Of a DNA stretch of 64,000 bases, positions 9,308 through 17,854 are shown one piece after another. The stretch comes from Rhodanobacter sp. C05 (GTDB taxonomy: Bacteria; Pseudomonadota; Gammaproteobacteria; Xanthomonadales; Rhodanobacteraceae), in contig NZ_MUNQ01000020.1 of assembly GCF_002001165.1 (NCBI RefSeq), forward strand, positions 168,348 through 232,347, read 5' to 3'. The first letter of the stretch is position 1. The number at the start of each line of letters is the position of its first letter. Under the pieces are notes generated by a model. The model searched no databases. It saw only the letters and a program-made list of their open reading frames with translations, and was not told where the DNA came from. Both the position numbers and the translations under genes were made by a program.

Positions 9308-9976
9308 ATGTCGTCCGCAAGCCTGGCTGTTGCCCGTCGCCCCGACCCCGCACGTATCGCTGCCCTCAGTGCCGCGATCGCCCTCAACCTTGCCGTGATC
9401 GCGATCGCCACACGGCCCATCACGCCGGCGCAGCTCGCCGCTGCCCGGCAGCTGACTCCCGTACCACTGATCCACTTGATCGATCCCCCGGCAAAGCTGC
9501 CACCACCGCCAGTGATCGAGCTGAAACCGTTGCCGCATCCGCCAGTACCTGTAATGACCCATCCGCGACCGATGCCGATCGCCACACCGCCGGTGGTGAC
9601 GCCAAGCACGGAGGGCCATGTCGCCGCGCCACTGACCAGCACCCCGACATTGAATCCACCGAGCACCGTTCAGGGCCCCGCCACGACGGCCATTCCGATC
9701 GAGGCAAGCCTGGCGTATCGCTCGGCACCGCTGCAGTTCCCGGCCCAGGCCTTGCGCCAGCATATGCAGGGCACCGTACTGCTGCGCGTGCTGGTGGACG
9801 AGAACGGCAAGCCGGTGGATGTGCAGATCGAGCACGGCAGCGGCTATGCCCTGCTCGATCGCAGTGCGCGCGAACAGGTACTGGCCAGCTGGCGCTTTCA
9901 GCCTGCACTGGTGAATGGCCACGCGGTGCGCGCATGGGCACGCGTGCCAGTGAGCTTCGCCCTGCGCGGACAATAG
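9308..9976 (+). CDS. TonB-family energy transducer
   Basis: 222 residues. A single N-terminal anchor helix (IAALSAAIALNLAVIAIA) is followed by a Pro-rich periplasm-spanning stretch (PPAKLPPPPVIELKPLPHPP) and a C-terminal TonB domain from about residue 135. That domain includes AYRSAPLQFPAQALRQHMQG, TVLLRVLVDENGKP and SWRFQPALVNG. TonB couples the inner-membrane proton gradient to outer-membrane receptors, of which two are in this window. No exbB/exbD adjoin it. AGGAGG lies 5 bases before the ATG. Confidence 0.9.
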   Translation: MSSASLAVARRPDPARIAALSAAIALNLAVIAIATRPITPAQLAAARQLTPVPLIHLIDPPAKLPPPPVIELKPLPHPPVPVMTHPRPMPIATPPVVTPSTEGHVAAPLTSTPTLNPPSTVQGPATTAIPIEASLAYRSAPLQFPAQALRQHMQGTVLLRVLVDENGKPVDVQIEHGSGYALLDRSAREQVLASWRFQPALVNGHAVRAWARVPVSFALRGQ

Positions 9977-9987
9977 GCCGCACAAAC

Positions 9988-10027
9988 GGAAGGCCCGGCC
10001 GGCAACACGTGCCGACCGGGCCCTTCC
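9988..10027 (+). terminator. Strong GC hairpin after the tonB-like gene
   Basis: GGAAGGCCCGGCCGGC pairs with GCCGACCGGGCCCTTCC (one bulge and one mismatch) across seven bases, 11 bp after the stop codon. No U-run follows. Confidence 0.55.
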
Positions 10028-10272
10028 ACGGCAACCACACCTCAGAATTGCAGGTACCGGCGCTTCGCCTGTCAGCTCACGCCGGGCACTGTGCGTGACA
10101 GGCCGAACCACCACCATGAAGCGGTTCGGCATCACCAGCGCAGCTCCAGCATGGACGCCTCACGCGCGCGGCGCATGGTGCAAAAGTCATGGCAAAAAAT
10201 CGTTGCTGGCTTACACGTCTTTAACGACAGGCATGCTCCACTGATGCCCAGTTACCCTGTAGAGCTTCATGC

Positions 10273-10851
10273 ATGGGCAAGCACAGCCGCACCTTGAAAA
10301 CACTGCGCGATATCGCGCTTGAATACGGCAGCAGTGAACAACCGGATCTGGCCTCGATGGCACGCGAACTGGGTCGCGTGGTGCATCAGAATGCGGCGAC
10401 GCTGGCAAATCGTCTGGCTCCCTTGCGCGCGCGTCAACGCGGCTTCGAACGCTGGCTGCTGGCCGAACGCAACAAACCGGCGCTCAGTGTGCTGGTGATG
10501 GCGTGGCCACCGAACCATCTCACCCCGGTGCATGACCATGCCGGCCTGTGGGGACTGGAGGTAGCTCTCGCTGGCGCACTCGAAGTGCAGTCCTATGCGC
10601 GCGACTCCGCTTCAGGTGACCTGCGCATGCTCGGTCGCGACTGGCTCGGTCCGGGTGATGGCACCTGGTTCGAGGGTGACGAAAACCACGCGCATCGGTG
10701 CCGCAACCTGTCCAGGCACGATACCGCGCTGACCCTGCACGTCTACGGTGGTGACCTGGCGCAATTCTTCGCTTACGAGCAGACCGGACCTTCCGGCGGC
10801 TGGATCGCACAGCCGCAGCAAAGCCGCATTGCCGGCCGCCTGCGCGGCTGA
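10273..10851 (+). CDS. Cysteine dioxygenase-family cupin
   Basis: 192 residues. A mononuclear-iron cupin that adds O2 to the thiol of cysteine (or 3-mercaptopropionate). The first cupin motif PVHDHAGLWGLEVALAGALE supplies two His ligands; the third is probably the His in TLHVYGG. Cupin motif 2 lies near DENHAHRCRNLS. Bacterial thiol dioxygenases of this length use either substrate, so the substrate is not settled. The FAD/NAD(P)-binding protein gene starts 27 bp downstream on the same strand. Confidence 0.85.
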   Translation: MGKHSRTLKTLRDIALEYGSSEQPDLASMARELGRVVHQNAATLANRLAPLRARQRGFERWLLAERNKPALSVLVMAWPPNHLTPVHDHAGLWGLEVALAGALEVQSYARDSASGDLRMLGRDWLGPGDGTWFEGDENHAHRCRNLSRHDTALTLHVYGGDLAQFFAYEQTGPSGGWIAQPQQSRIAGRLRG

Positions 10852-10878
10852 CCGCACGCCACTTACACAGGGAATTTC

Positions 10879-12246
10879 ATGTTTCGACGGGTCGCCATCA
10901 TCGGCGGCGGTGCCGCGGCAGCGACCTTGCTCGGCGAACTGCTGGAGCGCCAGTCAGCGCAGCCACTGCATCTGGACTGGTATACCGGTGCTACCAGCGC
11001 GCCGGCGCGCGGCGTCGCGTATGGCACCACCTCGGATCGCCATCTGCTGAACGTGCGGGCGGCATCGATGAGCATGTTTGCCGGCAGGCCACGCGGCTTT
11101 CTGGATTTCGTGCAGCGTGAGGATCCGGCGATTGCCGGCACTGATTTCCTGCCGCGCCGCCGCTATGGCGACTATCTCGAGGCGGAAGTGGCACGCGCGC
11201 TGCAGCAAGGCAAGGCGCACGGCCACGACGTCAACATCATTCCATTCACCGTCGATGCGCTGGTTCCCGAAAACGATGGCGTCACGCTGATTCACGGCGA
11301 GGAAAACCATCGGGCCGATGCCGCCGTGCTGGCGCTGGGCGCATTGCCGCCACAGCCACTGGGCGGTGTCAGCAAGGCAGCGCTGGACAGCGGCCGCTAC
11401 GTGGTGGATCCATGGCAGCAGCTGGCCGGCGCCGCCGAAACCAGTCCGCCACCACGCAAGGTGGTGCTGATCGGCCTGGGACTGACCGCTGTCGACGTAC
11501 TGCTCGAACTCGCCGCGCAATGGCCGCAGACCAAATTCATCGCCGTCTCCCGCCATGGGCTGCTCCCCGCAGCGCATCTGTCCAAGGCCGCCGCGCCGGC
11601 CGATGACAGCGCCGAGTTGATCACCTCGATGCGCGATGCCCCCGAAATCCACCGCTGGCTGCATCTGCTGCGCGAAGCCTGTGCACAGGAAACCGACTGG
11701 CGCCCGGTCATCGACAGCCTGCGACCACATACGTCCGGCCTTTGGCACGAGCTGCCGCTGGAGCAGCGCGCACGTTTCCTGCGTCATGCACGCTGGGCCT
11801 GGGAACGTGTACGGCACCGCATGCCGCCGCAGGTACTGGAGTCGATTGCGACCCTGGAACAGGCTGGCCAGCTGCAGCGTCAACGCGGCCGGGTGCAGTC
11901 GGTCGATCTTGTCGACAATACCCTGCAACTCACCCTGAGCCACGCAGGCGAAACGCGTACGCTGGATGCCGACCTGGTAATCCAGACCGTCGGCCTGGAT
12001 ACCGACGTGCGCCGTACCCGGCATCGGCTGGTGCGGCAGCTGGTGACCAACGCGCACATCACGGCAGACCCGCTCGGCCTCGGCGCACAGGCCGATGCAG
12101 CAGGCCGCTTGCGCCACAACGGCGCCAGCTGGCCGCACCTGTTTGCCATCGGCAGCCTGTTGCGCGGTACGCTGTGGGAGTCCACTGCCATGCCGGAGAT
12201 CCGCCAGCAGGCCCGCAACCTCGCCGATCAGCTATTGGGCGACTAG
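10879..12246 (+). CDS. FAD/NAD(P)-binding oxidoreductase-like protein
   Basis: 455 residues. The N-terminus is a dinucleotide-binding fold (RRVAIIGGGAAAATLLGELL), followed by APARGVAYGTTSDRHLLNVRA and a second nucleotide site KVVLIGLGLTAVDVLLEL. This is the architecture of YdhS-like FAD-NAD(P)-binding proteins (PF13454). It lies directly after the cysteine dioxygenase gene, a pairing I know from other proteobacteria, which suggests a role in sulfur amino acid oxidation. Reaction not known. Confidence 0.82.
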   Translation: MFRRVAIIGGGAAAATLLGELLERQSAQPLHLDWYTGATSAPARGVAYGTTSDRHLLNVRAASMSMFAGRPRGFLDFVQREDPAIAGTDFLPRRRYGDYLEAEVARALQQGKAHGHDVNIIPFTVDALVPENDGVTLIHGEENHRADAAVLALGALPPQPLGGVSKAALDSGRYVVDPWQQLAGAAETSPPPRKVVLIGLGLTAVDVLLELAAQWPQTKFIAVSRHGLLPAAHLSKAAAPADDSAELITSMRDAPEIHRWLHLLREACAQETDWRPVIDSLRPHTSGLWHELPLEQRARFLRHARWAWERVRHRMPPQVLESIATLEQAGQLQRQRGRVQSVDLVDNTLQLTLSHAGETRTLDADLVIQTVGLDTDVRRTRHRLVRQLVTNAHITADPLGLGAQADAAGRLRHNGASWPHLFAIGSLLRGTLWESTAMPEIRQQARNLADQLLGD

Positions 12247-12265
12247 CCGGCTTGCCTGGCCAGCC

Positions 12266-13657
12266 ATGACCGTCAGCATGCTCACCGCCGGCATCGTGTT
12301 GCTGCATCTGCTGGGCGTGGTCGCGGCGATGCATGCGGTGATGCACACACGCACCCCGCAAGGCGCGATCGGCTGGGCGATCGGCCTGTTGCTGCTGCCC
12401 TATGTCACCTTGCTGCCGTACCTGTATCTCGGTTCCAGCCGCTTCCTCGGCTATCGCAGCGGGCACAAGTTGCGGCCAGCCCCGCTGTCGCCGGCCAGCA
12501 CGGACGGACACGCGATCGATCCGGGCTGCACCCGCTTCGCCGCGATCAGCGCCTTGCAGGGACGACCGTTCCGCGGTGGCCACCAGCTGCGCCTGCTGAT
12601 CGATGGCGTGGCCGCCTTTGACGCCATGCTGGCGGCGATGGCGGCAGCGGAAAACTATCTGCTGGTGCAGTTCTTCATCATCCACGATGACGGGCTCGGT
12701 CGGCGCCTGCAGCAACTGCTGCTGCAACGTGCCTCCGCCGGCGTGCGCGTCTGCGTGCTGTTCGACGGCATCGGCAGCCACGCGTTGCCGCAGCATTACG
12801 TCGATACCTTGCGCGCCGGCGGCGTGGCCATTCACCGCTTCGCCACCCATCGCTGGCGCAACCGCTTGCAGCTGAATTTCCGCAACCACCGCAAGATCGT
12901 GGTGGTGGATGGTGTGTGCGCCTTCGTCGGCGGCCTCAACGTAGGCGACGAATACCTCGGCCTGAAACCGCCGCTGGCACCGTGGCGCGATACCCAACTG
13001 GAGTTGCGCGGGCCGGTGGTAGCCGATCTGCAACAGCGTTTTGCCGAAGATTGGCAGTGGATCACCGGCAGCCTGCCGCCGATGCTGGCGCCAGCACCCG
13101 GCACGGGCGAAGCCAGCGCGCTGATCGTGGCCAGCGGACCGGCCGACGAACTGGAAACCGGCTCGCTGTTCTTCACCGCGGCGATCAATGCCGCACGCGA
13201 ACGCGTGTGGCTGAGCACGCCCTACTTCGTGCCGGATCACTCGGTGCGCGCGGCGTTGCAGCTGGCGGTGCTGCGCGGGGTCGACGTGCGCGTGCTGGTC
13301 CCGGCGCGACCGGATCACCGCACCGTGTTTCTCGCTTCCACCCTCCACGCCTATCACGCCGTGCGCACCGGCATCCGCATGTTCCGCTATCAACCCGGCT
13401 TCTTGCACCAGAAGGCGCTGCTGATCGACCACGACAGCGCGGCGATCGGCAGCATGAACCTGGACAGCCGTTCGTTCCGACTCAATTTCGAGATCAGCGC
13501 GCTGGTGGTCGACCCGGCGTTTGCCGGCGAGGTGGAGACCATGCTGACAACCGACTTCAGCCGCGCCCGGGCCATCGACGAACGCGAATACCTCGACGCA
13601 CCTTACCTGCGCCGGGTGGCAATGCACGTGGCACGGCTGTTCGATCCGCTGCTGTAG
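12266..13657 (+). CDS. Phospholipase D-family cardiolipin synthase
   Basis: 463 residues. Two N-terminal membrane helices are followed by two HKD domains: NHRKIVVVDGVCAFVGGLN (about residue 213) and LHQKALLIDHDSAAIGSMNL (about 380). Both have His, Lys and Asp, so both active-site halves are intact. This is the bacterial Cls layout, joining two phosphatidylglycerols to cardiolipin in the inner membrane. It starts 19 bp after the FAD protein gene. Which Cls paralogue it represents cannot be told. Confidence 0.88.
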   Translation: MTVSMLTAGIVLLHLLGVVAAMHAVMHTRTPQGAIGWAIGLLLLPYVTLLPYLYLGSSRFLGYRSGHKLRPAPLSPASTDGHAIDPGCTRFAAISALQGRPFRGGHQLRLLIDGVAAFDAMLAAMAAAENYLLVQFFIIHDDGLGRRLQQLLLQRASAGVRVCVLFDGIGSHALPQHYVDTLRAGGVAIHRFATHRWRNRLQLNFRNHRKIVVVDGVCAFVGGLNVGDEYLGLKPPLAPWRDTQLELRGPVVADLQQRFAEDWQWITGSLPPMLAPAPGTGEASALIVASGPADELETGSLFFTAAINAARERVWLSTPYFVPDHSVRAALQLAVLRGVDVRVLVPARPDHRTVFLASTLHAYHAVRTGIRMFRYQPGFLHQKALLIDHDSAAIGSMNLDSRSFRLNFEISALVVDPAFAGEVETMLTTDFSRARAIDEREYLDAPYLRRVAMHVARLFDPLL

Positions 13658-13736
13658 CGGGCGGCGCGCAGCACGCTTGGCGCATCATTGCGAAGCGAAA
13701 CACGACGAACTGAAGCACCTCCCGAGGAATCCCAGC

Positions 13737-14531
13737 ATGCGCCGACTGATTCTGCTGCTCTGCCTGATGATCGCCAGCGTGGCCTGCCATGCCAGTGAAT
13801 CGTCACCCTTCGTCGAGCGTGCCGTGAGCCTGCACGGCAGGACCTACCACTACCAGGTATTCGTTCCGGACGGCTGGACGGCCAAACAGAGCTGGCCGGT
13901 GGTGCTGTTCCTGCACGGCAGCGGCGAGAGCGGCAGCGACAACCGCAGCCAGCTGAGCCAGGGCCTGCCACCATGGCTCAAGCAGCAGGGCAAGGATTTC
14001 CAGGCCGTGGTAGTGATCCCGCAAGCACCGAACGCTGACGGCTGGAATGGCGAGACCGAACAGATGGCGCTCAAGGCGCTGGGCGACAGCATCGCGGCTT
14101 ATCACGGCGATCGCCAGCGGCTTTACCTCACCGGTCTGTCGATGGGCGGCTACGGCGCATGGCAGATTGCGCTGGACCATCCTGGCATGTTCGCCGCCGC
14201 CGCGATCATCTGCGGCGGCATCGGTCATCCCAACGATGGTGACCCGTTGCACGTGCAAGGCATCCCCGCCGATGTCGCCGATCCGTATGCCTGGATTGCC
14301 CAGCATATCGGCAAACTGCCGGTGTGGATCTTCAACGGCGCCATCGACGACGTGGTGCCGCCAGCGGAATCGCACCGCATGCATGCCGCGCTGCAGGCAC
14401 TTGGCGACGATGTTCGCTACACCGAATTCCCCGGTGTCGGTCACGGTTCCTGGCCGATGGCGTATGCCACCAGCGAACTGTGGCCATGGATGTTCTCGCA
14501 TCGGCTAGCGAAGGCACCTGCGCCACGTTGA
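13737..14531 (+). CDS. Exported alpha/beta-hydrolase (esterase/PHB depolymerase-like)
   Basis: 264 residues with signal peptide (LILLLCLMIASVACHA). An oxyanion segment PVVLFLHGSGESGSD precedes the nucleophile elbow LTGLSMGGYGAW. Asp in FNGAIDDVVPP and His in GVGHGSW complete the triad. Such proteins are carboxylesterases or feruloyl/polyhydroxyalkanoate esterase relatives; the substrate is not evident. GAGGA precedes the ATG by about 10 bases. The Cys in VACHA could hint at a lipobox but the fit is poor. Confidence 0.82.
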   Translation: MRRLILLLCLMIASVACHASESSPFVERAVSLHGRTYHYQVFVPDGWTAKQSWPVVLFLHGSGESGSDNRSQLSQGLPPWLKQQGKDFQAVVVIPQAPNADGWNGETEQMALKALGDSIAAYHGDRQRLYLTGLSMGGYGAWQIALDHPGMFAAAAIICGGIGHPNDGDPLHVQGIPADVADPYAWIAQHIGKLPVWIFNGAIDDVVPPAESHRMHAALQALGDDVRYTEFPGVGHGSWPMAYATSELWPWMFSHRLAKAPAPR

Positions 14532-14567
14532 AGCCATGCAGCCCAAGCCAGTCGGCATCTGCCTAGG

Positions 14568-14951
14568 CTATTTACCGAGGTTACCGGAGCGCCCGTTGCG
14601 GCTGCACAGTATCCAGCCCACATAGATGCCCAGCGCGATCCCCACCAACTCGCACATCACGCGCAGGCCGATGCTGTCGGGATCGTGCACCTGCGCCAGC
14701 TTCACCTTGAGCAGCTGCAGCGACTGCAGTGGTGCGTAGTTGAAATAGATCAGGTCCGACAGATCGCCACTGGCCGTGACTATCGTGGCCAGCAGGAACG
14801 ACCAACCTATCTGCGGGCCGTAACTCCAGCCATTGCGACGTCCGACCCAGTGGAACACGACGAACAGCAGCAGCCCCGCCAATGCCGAGATCACCCCGGC
14901 CTCGATGCCACCGACGAAGCCGTAGCCCATCCAGTCCTGGTTGTAATGCAT
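14568..14951 (-). CDS. Unrecognised small membrane protein
   Basis: 127 residues with three predicted membrane segments (GVISALAGLLLFVVFHWV, IGWSFLLATIVTASG, VGIALGIYVGWILC) and a cytoplasmic basic tail. No family recognised. It is convergent with the esterase and divergent from the nicotinamidase. Confidence 0.6.
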   Translation of the reverse strand: MHYNQDWMGYGFVGGIEAGVISALAGLLLFVVFHWVGRRNGWSYGPQIGWSFLLATIVTASGDLSDLIYFNYAPLQSLQLLKVKLAQVHDPDSIGLRVMCELVGIALGIYVGWILCSRNGRSGNLGK

Positions 14952-15066
14952 GGCGCTGCAGTTTCCGTATGTGATTGTCCGAGCATTATGCCTACAGTCG
15001 CGTGTACCCAGGCCAATGGCACGGCCGCGCTAGACTCTGGCACCGCCTCCAGTTTGAACCCCAGAC

Positions 15067-15720
15067 ATGAGTCATTCCATTTCGCCCCACGCCGCCCTGA
15101 TCGTTGTCGACGTGCAGCCGGACTTCATGCCAGGTGGCGCACTGGCCTGCCATCAAGGTGATGGGATTGTGCCGGGCATCCACGAACTGCTGCGCTCGCG
15201 CGTGTTCCGTCACGTGGTGGCGACGCAGGACTGGCATCCGCGCGGGCATGTCTCGTTCGCCAGTTCGCATCCGGGTCGCATGCCATTCGAGCAGATCGAT
15301 CTTTACGGCCAGCCGCAGACGCTGTGGCCGGATCACTGCGTGCAGGGTACGACGGGCGCCGAGCTGCATCCGGCCATCGACTGGTCGGCGCTGGATGTGC
15401 TGATCCGCAAGGGCAGCGATCCCGGCGTGGATTCCTATACCGGTTTCCGCGAGAACCATGGCGTGGCTGGCGTGCGGCCGCATACCGGTCTGGCCGGCTG
15501 GCTGCAGGAACGCGATGTCGACGAAGTGTTCGTGTGTGGTCTGGCGCGCGATGTCTGCGTGCTGTGGACGGCGCAGGACGCACTGGAACTAGGTTTTCGC
15601 GCCAGCCTGCTGTGGGATCTCAGCCGCCCGGTGACGCCCGACACGGATGCGGCGACCCGCACCACATTGCTGGCGCAGGGTATCTCGATCACCGAATCGA
15701 GTGAGCTGCGGCGGAACTGA
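15067..15720 (+). CDS. pncA: Nicotinamidase / pyrazinamidase
   Basis: 217 residues. Isochorismatase-fold amidase converting nicotinamide to nicotinate for NAD salvage. The catalytic triad is visible: Asp in LIVVDVQPDF, Lys in VLIRKGSDP and Cys in LARDVCVLWTA. The metal site is formed by the DWHPRGHVSFAS segment. Length and motif order match PncA closely. Single gene with its own upstream region. Confidence 0.92.
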   Translation: MSHSISPHAALIVVDVQPDFMPGGALACHQGDGIVPGIHELLRSRVFRHVVATQDWHPRGHVSFASSHPGRMPFEQIDLYGQPQTLWPDHCVQGTTGAELHPAIDWSALDVLIRKGSDPGVDSYTGFRENHGVAGVRPHTGLAGWLQERDVDEVFVCGLARDVCVLWTAQDALELGFRASLLWDLSRPVTPDTDAATRTTLLAQGISITESSELRRN

Positions 15721-15729
15721 CGCTTCCGG

Positions 15730-16215
15730 TCATTCCGGCTCGGGCGCTCCGTAAGATCGTGCCTCGGCAATCGACCACAGCTGCGGCAGCCGGATCGAAA
15801 ACAGCCCGGCACTGCGGGTACGGCGATCCAGCTTCAACAGTTCCTTGTCCTTGCTGAGCAACCAGCGGGCTCCCGATGCCAGCGCAAGTTCCAGAAACTT
15901 CTGGTCATCCGGATCGGCGCAACGTGGCAAGGCAATATCCTCGTCCGCCGTCGCCAGCTCGGGCGGCAGCAGATGGATCATTGCATCGAAAGCCGCGCTG
16001 AATACCGGACGTTGCAGGTCGTCGATCGGCAGTTGCGGGTAATGCAGCACCCGGTGCCACTCCTCGCGGCAGTCGTCGCGCGTGACCGCCTGCACTGCCC
16101 CACTTTGCATGGCCGCCAGCACATGCGAGCACATGGAATCGCGGAACACGAACAGATCCAGACATACATTGGTATCCAGCACGATACGCGGCAACGTGCG
16201 ATCGACGCCGGTCAT
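15730..16215 (-). CDS. PIN-domain putative RNase (COG1569-like)
   Basis: 161 residues. The PIN fold acidic residues are visible: Asp in RIVLDTNVCLD, Glu in DCREEWHRVL, and Asp in RCADPDDQKFLELALAS with the later LLSKDKELL. This arrangement matches the 'putative toxin-antitoxin system toxin component, PIN family' group. No antitoxin-like gene adjoins it, so toxin status is doubtful. It converges with pncA, 9 bp from its stop. Confidence 0.78.
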   Translation of the reverse strand: MTGVDRTLPRIVLDTNVCLDLFVFRDSMCSHVLAAMQSGAVQAVTRDDCREEWHRVLHYPQLPIDDLQRPVFSAAFDAMIHLLPPELATADEDIALPRCADPDDQKFLELALASGARWLLSKDKELLKLDRRTRSAGLFSIRLPQLWSIAEARSYGAPEPE

Positions 16216-16261
16216 CGCCGCGACACCGGGCCAGCCAGTCGCATGAATGAGACCACTCCGC

Positions 16262-16450
16262 TCAGGCCTCGTTTTCGGAGGTTGCGCTTACCTGAGGCTC
16301 GCCATCCGCTTCGATGCGGATGCTCAGGGTGATCGGCCGGCAGCAAACCTGGCAGTCCTCGATATAGTGCTGATCACCGGCCGAGGCATCGACCAGGATT
16401 CCGATGGCTTCGCCGCAATACGGGCAGGCGATATCGAAGGGCGTAAGCAT
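16262..16450 (-). CDS. CPXCG-motif cysteine-rich small protein
   Basis: 62 residues. IACPYCGEAI and EDCQVCCRPI form a four-Cys zinc-ribbon-like pair, the signature of the CPXCG family common in gammaproteobacteria. Function unknown. The C-terminus is acidic. Confidence 0.8.
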   Translation of the reverse strand: MLTPFDIACPYCGEAIGILVDASAGDQHYIEDCQVCCRPITLSIRIEADGEPQVSATSENEA

Positions 16451-16587
16451 GGGCGCACTACCGGGGCATGGGTAGCGCAGCTTGCCACAGACAGGCGGCG
16501 CCGGACGCCGGTGCCGCGCGCGCTACAATCGATCCGCACGCCGCCCAATCCGGGTGGCATCCATCCTTAGCGAAGACACCCAGGCAG

Positions 16588-17484
16588 ATGCTGCACTTCC
16601 TGAATCGACCACGGATCATCGACATCGGCGGGCGGCCGTTCGTCAGCCAGGGCCTGTCACGACGCGTCTGGGATGACATCTACCATCGTGCATTGATCGT
16701 GAGCTGGCCGGTTTTCTTCGGTCTGGCTGCAGCGGCCTTTCTGCTGCTCAACACCTTCTTTGCCGGGATCTACCAGCTCGGCACGCAACCCATCGCGAAC
16801 CAGTTTCCGCATGGCTTCGCCGGCGCATTCTTCTTCAGCGTGGAAACCCTTGCCACGGTCGGCTACGGCGACATGCATCCGCAGACCGTCTATGCGCATA
16901 TCGTGGCCACGGTGGAAATCTTCACCGGCATGGCATGCATTGCGGTGGTCACCGGACTGATTTTTTCACGCTTCTCGCGCCCGCGCGCGAAGATCATCTT
17001 CACCAACCATCCGATCGTGCGAATGATCGACGGCAAACAGACCTTGATGGTTCGCGCGGCCAACACCCGGCAAAACGTGATCGCCGAAGCCTCCGCTCAA
17101 TTGCATCTGCTTCGCCTGGAAACTTCACCGGAGGGTTTCAAGCTGCGCAAGATCTACGACCTGAAGCTGGTACGTGATCGCCATCCGATCTTCATGCTGA
17201 GCTGGAGCCTGATGCATGTGATCGACGAGAGCAGCCCGCTCTACGGCGAAACTCCCGAGATCCTGGAGCGTACCGAATCCGCCTTCCTTCTTAGTCTCGA
17301 AGGCATCGACGAGACAACCTCGCAGTCCATGCTTGCGCGCCAGCGGTGGAGTCATCAGGACCTGCGCTGGAACCATCGTTACACCGATCTCGTTCACGTC
17401 GACGATGCCGGCATCAACATCATCGACTACAGCGTCTTTCACGAAGTGCTGCCGCTGGACGCGGACGAAAGCTCGTCCGGCTGA
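16588..17484 (+). CDS. KirBac-type inward rectifier potassium channel
   Basis: 298 residues. Slide helix DDIYHRALIVSWPVFFG, outer helix, pore helix with selectivity filter TLATVGYGDMHP, inner helix with the Gly hinge (MACIAVVTGLIFSRFSRPR), then a cytoplasmic Ig-like domain typical of Kir channels (MVRAANTRQNVIAEASA, LMHVIDESSPLYG, YTDLVHVDD). Length and order match KirBac1.1/3.1. Start at MLHFLNRP; the frame is open 40 codons further up without good initiation signals. Confidence 0.92.
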   Translation: MLHFLNRPRIIDIGGRPFVSQGLSRRVWDDIYHRALIVSWPVFFGLAAAAFLLLNTFFAGIYQLGTQPIANQFPHGFAGAFFFSVETLATVGYGDMHPQTVYAHIVATVEIFTGMACIAVVTGLIFSRFSRPRAKIIFTNHPIVRMIDGKQTLMVRAANTRQNVIAEASAQLHLLRLETSPEGFKLRKIYDLKLVRDRHPIFMLSWSLMHVIDESSPLYGETPEILERTESAFLLSLEGIDETTSQSMLARQRWSHQDLRWNHRYTDLVHVDDAGINIIDYSVFHEVLPLDADESSSG

Positions 17485-17542
17485 CGCCGCGTCACACTAG
17501 TCAGGCGATACACTGTCCCTTCCCTCAAGCGGATATCCACCG

Positions 17543-17821
17543 ATGGCCGAGCGCGAGTTCGACAATTACCTTGCCCGCTCCGGCGCCACGCTCGAGGGTT
17601 CGCGCTACACCGCTTACCTCGCGGTGACCCCGCGCAAGAGCGGCTTCCCGATGTACTTCGCGATCTGCGAGAACCGCAGCTTCCGCGACAAGGCGATCGC
17701 CGAGACCGCTGCCGCCAAGGCGCTGGCCGACATGTTGGGGCTGGAAGAGGACGGCACGCCGATTTTCCCCGAGGGTTACACCGGTTTCGATGACGACAAG
17801 CCAGCCATCGAGCCGGAATGA
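17543..17821 (+). CDS. Conserved small protein, function unknown
   Basis: 92 residues, soluble, mixed charge, with RYTAYLAVTPRKSGFPMYFA and a helix KAIAETAAAKALADMLG. No family recognised. The start is 58 bp after the KirBac stop, and the frame ends just before a hairpin shared with the convergent oxidoreductase gene. Confidence 0.65.
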   Translation: MAEREFDNYLARSGATLEGSRYTAYLAVTPRKSGFPMYFAICENRSFRDKAIAETAAAKALADMLGLEEDGTPIFPEGYTGFDDDKPAIEPE

Positions 17822-17826
17822 TTGTG

Positions 17827-17846
17827 GGCCCGGCATGCACCGGGCC
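17827..17846. terminator. Hairpin between convergent genes
   Basis: GGCCCGG pairs with CCGGGCC across six bases, midway between convergent stops at 17821 and 17855, so it could serve both strands. No strong U-run. Confidence 0.45.
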
Positions 17847-17854
17847 ACGTCACT

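Noticed and set aside
12059..13627. 522-codon open frame antisense to the cardiolipin synthase gene
   Set aside because: The translation has no domain, while the plus strand has both HKD motifs.
15730..16450. PIN protein plus small Cys-rich protein as a toxin-antitoxin pair
   Set aside because: The small gene is a CPXCG zinc-type protein, not an antitoxin, and the gap and order do not fit.
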